Assembly: GCA_009823395.1 (NCBI GenBank)
Contig: CM020501.1
Location: 7,071,861-7,135,860, forward strand
Direction of reading: 5' to 3'
Length of the DNA stretch: 64,000 nt
Origin: Thamnaconus septentrionalis
Lineage: Eukaryota > Chordata > Actinopteri > Tetraodontiformes > Monacanthidae
The notes beneath the pieces are model-generated. The model worked only from the letters and a program-made list of their open reading frames with translations, did not search any database and was not told where the DNA came from. The first letter of the stretch is position 1. Every line of letters starts with the position of its first letter. Positions 60,807 to 64,000 of this stretch are shown here, piece after piece. The translations under genes were made by a program, and so were the position numbers.

Positions 60807-62048
60807 GAAAACATCTAATGTGGAGACAGGGATACACCAGTGACCGTGTGAAAACCTAGCCAACCCTTTGCTGGACTGGAGATTGAAAACACAGCTTTCC
60901 CACAGGGACCAATGAGGAGGACAATTACACGCATTATCACTCCGGGTAGGAACAAATTTAGTGCAGTTCAAAATATGTGACATGACAAGAAAAAGTATTA
61001 AAAAATGAGAAGGTACATGAGGTCTGATGACTTGTCAGGGTAGCTTGTAAAAAAACGCTGTAGCAAAAACACATAAAGATATGTTGTATGTTTCAGATGA
61101 TGCAACATTGGAGACATTCACTGAAATATTATACAAAGCACGAAGATGATGATGATAATGATGATGATGATGATATACTGTTCACCGAGAGGAAAAGTGA
61201 AAAGAGAGCGTCACAGTTTGGTACGGCGTGGCTCCACATTAGGTTGTGCTGATTATGTCAGGAGTGTCTTTTTCAGCTGCCAGCAAACAGGAAGTGGTAA
61301 AAGCAACGGAGGCGTTTGCTCAATGCAGCATGAAATCAGAGGGAATGTATGAAAACAGCATCTACGCACAGCATCAAATACCAGTTAGGGCGGCGGAGAG
61401 CTTAAAGTGATGAGGCACGTCGACAGCCTTTGTCTCTCTCACCTTTCTGTCAGCAGACACCAGGAGCCGAGAGCAGATGTGCGTTCATGTGCATGTGTGT
61501 GTGTGTGTGTGCATGTTTCCCACCACTGACAAAAGAAACAGTGAAACAGCTGTTCTGTCACGCTCAGATAAACACTGCAGATCCTCCTCATTAGTGGTGT
61601 CAGCAGCATTTTGCCTCGGCGGCGGCGGCGGTGAGAAGAGCTGCGTTCGCACATGAAAACTTGATGGGGAACCAGAATCTCTCCGCAAGAGTTCGACTGA
61701 AGCCCAGGAAGCCAACAGGCAGACTGCAAATGACTTTGTCCGAGTGGGAAAACCCTGATGTGCTCCTGGCAGTGACGTCTGTGGCTGCGTCATCGGCTGG
61801 ATGGGGTCGATGCAGGAGGAGGAGGAGGAGGAGGAGGAGTCCTCGTCTTCGGCACTGCACGGACTTGTTGGTCGTCGGCTCGGTTTTCACAACTTGACAG
61901 CCACCACACACGCTCCTGCCCTGCCCACACACAGAGGAGCCACCTGGGACGCACAAGAATCACAGTCACATATTCAGTTGAATCAGAGGGTCACTTAAAT
62001 GGACATTGAAATGTCACTTTTGAGTATTTATTATATATATGTATGCAT
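60803..62048. other. Spacer with short simple repeats, no gene recognised
   Basis: It contains a GAT-type run (61145-61174), a GT run (61494-61511) and a GGA run (61813-61840). The moderately GC-rich part 61560-61960 has open frames on both strands without known motifs; the runs of Leu and Arg codons come from the GGA repeat. Confidence 0.4.
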
Positions 62049-63123
62049 TAGGGTTGTGCATCTCTGGTCTGTGGCCGATACGATACGTATCTCGATACAC
62101 TACCAACGATTCGATACATTAAAGATACGATACGATTCGTATATTTACGATACGATACGATTCCCCTCCTAATATGATGCGGTGCGATTCAGCACAATGC
62201 GATTTGATTTGAGACTCCGATGCAAAGAAATGATGCTATGCAATTCAATGAGTTTGATTATTTATTCACCAAAATACAAACATTCTGTATTTTTCAATTT
62301 AAATTGAAAGGTCTTTTGTGAACAACTGGTTCGCATTTATCAATAACAAGACAAGTGCAATATACTTTATGAAAAATAAATGAACCATTCCTGCTTGCTT
62401 ACAAATGGAATAAATGTAAACTCGTCTTGCTGTTGCTGTAAACAGACAGCAGCCTAACTGTCATAATAAAACAGTCACGACAGTGAAATAGCTTGGCTGT
62501 GATGAGAAATTGAAGACAGAAAAAGATTCATATACTCAAAAAAAATAATGTCATGGTTCCTTGAACTCAATCAAAATTAGTGCACAATGCAGCTACTCAT
62601 TGGTGTGTCACTTTCAGTCCATACTGTATTATTCAACCGACATGTTCCACTCTAAGGCTTTTCTTTAGGAATATCAGTTGATCCAAATGATCGGGGTGAA
62701 GCAAACTGCGCTGTGCTGAAAGTTACAGCACAGCACAGTGCTGTAACTTTCAGCACAGCGCCCCTTCAGCTGCGCCAGAATTCAGGAGTCCGGCGGTGGC
62801 CAGTGTTCTTTGTTGTTGGGCACTTTTGGCTGTAGAATCGTTCCACGAATAGCCGCGGAACGATGGTGTTGTTCACGCCAGACTTGAAGCAGCACGCACT
62901 TCCGTGGCTGGCTCGCGCAGCGATCGTTTCGGCGTCTGGTCTATTTTTTATTTTAACTGCGCTGTGCTGTAATTCACAGCACTGCGCTGTGCAGACGTAA
63001 AAACCAATGCATCTAGATTTAATCCCAAAATTGCATCGATTCACGGCTGCTCTACCGATGCACTCGCATCGTGCCCGCGCCTGTCCGTGTATCGATACGT
63101 ATCGGTTAATCTTCCCATCCCTA
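62049..63123. mobile_element. hAT-like non-autonomous transposon with internal hairpins
   Basis: The ends are imperfect inverted repeats (TAGGGTTGTGCATC at left; TAGGGATGGGAAGA read inward from the right). The flanks GTATGCAT (62041-62048) and GTATGTAT (63124-63131) match at 7 of 8 bases. Next to the left end GATACGATACGT-type motifs are repeated. The interior holds a perfect 24-bp-arm hairpin at 62708-62761. No transposase frame was recognised. Confidence 0.7.
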
Positions 63124-64000
63124 GTATGTATACATGCATATGTAGGTAGGTATGTAGGTATGAAAAAGAAAATATACATGTATGTGTGTCATATATATAC
63201 ACATATATATGTATATGAAAGTGGAAACTCTCTTATTGTATTGTGTTTTTCTTTCTTTCTTTTTTACCATCTTAAAGCAGCTTTAAAGGGCTTCCACAAA
63301 ATGTCAATATGAACCTTTGCTTGGACCTCCTGTAAACAAATTTCCCCCAACTCTGACACATGCTAGAAAGCCTCAGCTGGACTGGCAACAGACGTGTTTG
63401 CTGTCAGAAACACATCACACTGAAGCTTCGTGGACGTGGGACGCGCACAACAACATTAGTATGTAGCGGCTGTGCTCGGAACTCATCGCTCTCCACAGGC
63501 AGGCGGCGCCTTCAGCACAGGAGGAGGGAGGAGGCGGCGGTGGGGATGGTGGGGTGTGGGAGAGTTGGGGGGAGGTTGAGAATAATCCTGCGGCTCGGAG
63601 GGGAAGCTTTAAGTGTTTTGAGCCCGTCTGCCTGCGTCGGTTACTGCAGACAAGGACGGTGGAAAGCGTCTGTCAGGTGCCTTTTGTCTCAGAGATGAAC
63701 TCACCAGCTGCTTCTGTGGCGAGGAGGAGGCCCAAAGATTGATAGATCTGTGCTGAGGCGAGCGGGGTGGTGGTAGTGGTGGTGGTGGTTGGTGCGGATG
63801 GGGTGGGAGGTGTCACATCAGGGACAGGACGAGATGAGCCACGGCTGAAGACGACGGGCAGAGGACTGATTTCAGCTGCCCTATCGCATCCCTTCACATC
63901 TCACTCTGTTCTCGTCGTCGGTCCGAGGACTGTGTGTGTGTGTGTGTGCGTGCGTGCGTGCGTGTGTGTGTGTGTATATCCGTCCCCCCCAACTCCCACC
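63124..64000. other. GC-richer right edge, possible 5' region of a next gene
   Basis: GC content rises from about 63340, with GGT and GTGT runs (63766-63790, 63931-63974) and polypurine stretches. It resembles a vertebrate promoter or 5' UTR, but no exon could be assigned. A short compound ATGT/TATA repeat lies near 63124-63220. Confidence 0.3.

Noticed and set aside
60473..60983. Cys-Val rich open frames
   Set aside because: Translation of the CA microsatellite.
61600..61956. 118-codon minus frame with Leu runs
   Set aside because: The Leu run is the GGA repeat read backward. No signal peptide followed by a plausible domain is present.

Overview
The window looks like nuclear DNA of a teleost fish. 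Its genes are split into many short exons with GT-AG borders and encode vertebrate-type proteins. The introns and spacers are AT-rich and full of long microsatellites, tRNA-derived SINEs, LINE fragments and hAT-type DNA transposon remnants. The exon models were read by eye, joined by splice consensus and checked by summing reading-frame phases.

Layout from left to right. (1) 1-2247: probable 3' end of an unidentified gene, then spacer and the map9 promoter. (2) 2248-6728, plus strand: map9, 12 coding exons, 613 codons. (3) 6729-12180: a repeat-filled spacer with an L1-like LINE tail, a degenerate gag-like zinc knuckle, a SINE piece and a 2.0-kb hAT element with a perfect 8-bp target duplication. 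(4) 12181-17830, plus strand: ugdh, one untranslated and 11 coding exons, 486 codons. (5) 17831-21282: nested LINE remains on the minus strand. (6) 24868-21283, minus strand: lias, 11 exons, 389 codons. (7) about 25510-29430, plus strand: rpl9, divergent from lias, with two complete alternative terminal exons. (8) 30504-40547, plus strand: rfc1, 23 coding exons, 1167 codons. (9) 56409-42071, minus strand and tail-to-tail with rfc1: wdr19 (IFT144), 36 coding exons, about 1349 codons, with one apparent 1-base frameshift. (10) 56410-64000: gene-poor DNA with two hAT-type elements and microsatellites.

The order ugdh-lias-rpl9-rfc1-wdr19, with alternating strands, matches the block I recall from human chromosome 4p14. 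Two differences stand out: KLB is not seen between rpl9 and rfc1, and map9 sits beside ugdh. The genes do not form a pathway. They cover UDP-glucuronate synthesis, mitochondrial lipoate synthesis, the large ribosomal subunit, PCNA loading, and cilium or microtubule functions. wdr19 and map9 both carry X-box-like (RFX) motifs upstream.

The most interesting observation is the tandem pair of rpl9 last exons. They differ mostly at silent sites, which suggests two conserved C-terminal forms of a ribosomal protein. Next come the wdr19 frameshift, a UUC tract filling most of a 201-nt wdr19 intron, a wdr19 donor site embedded in a CA repeat, and several transposon families with readable target-site duplications.
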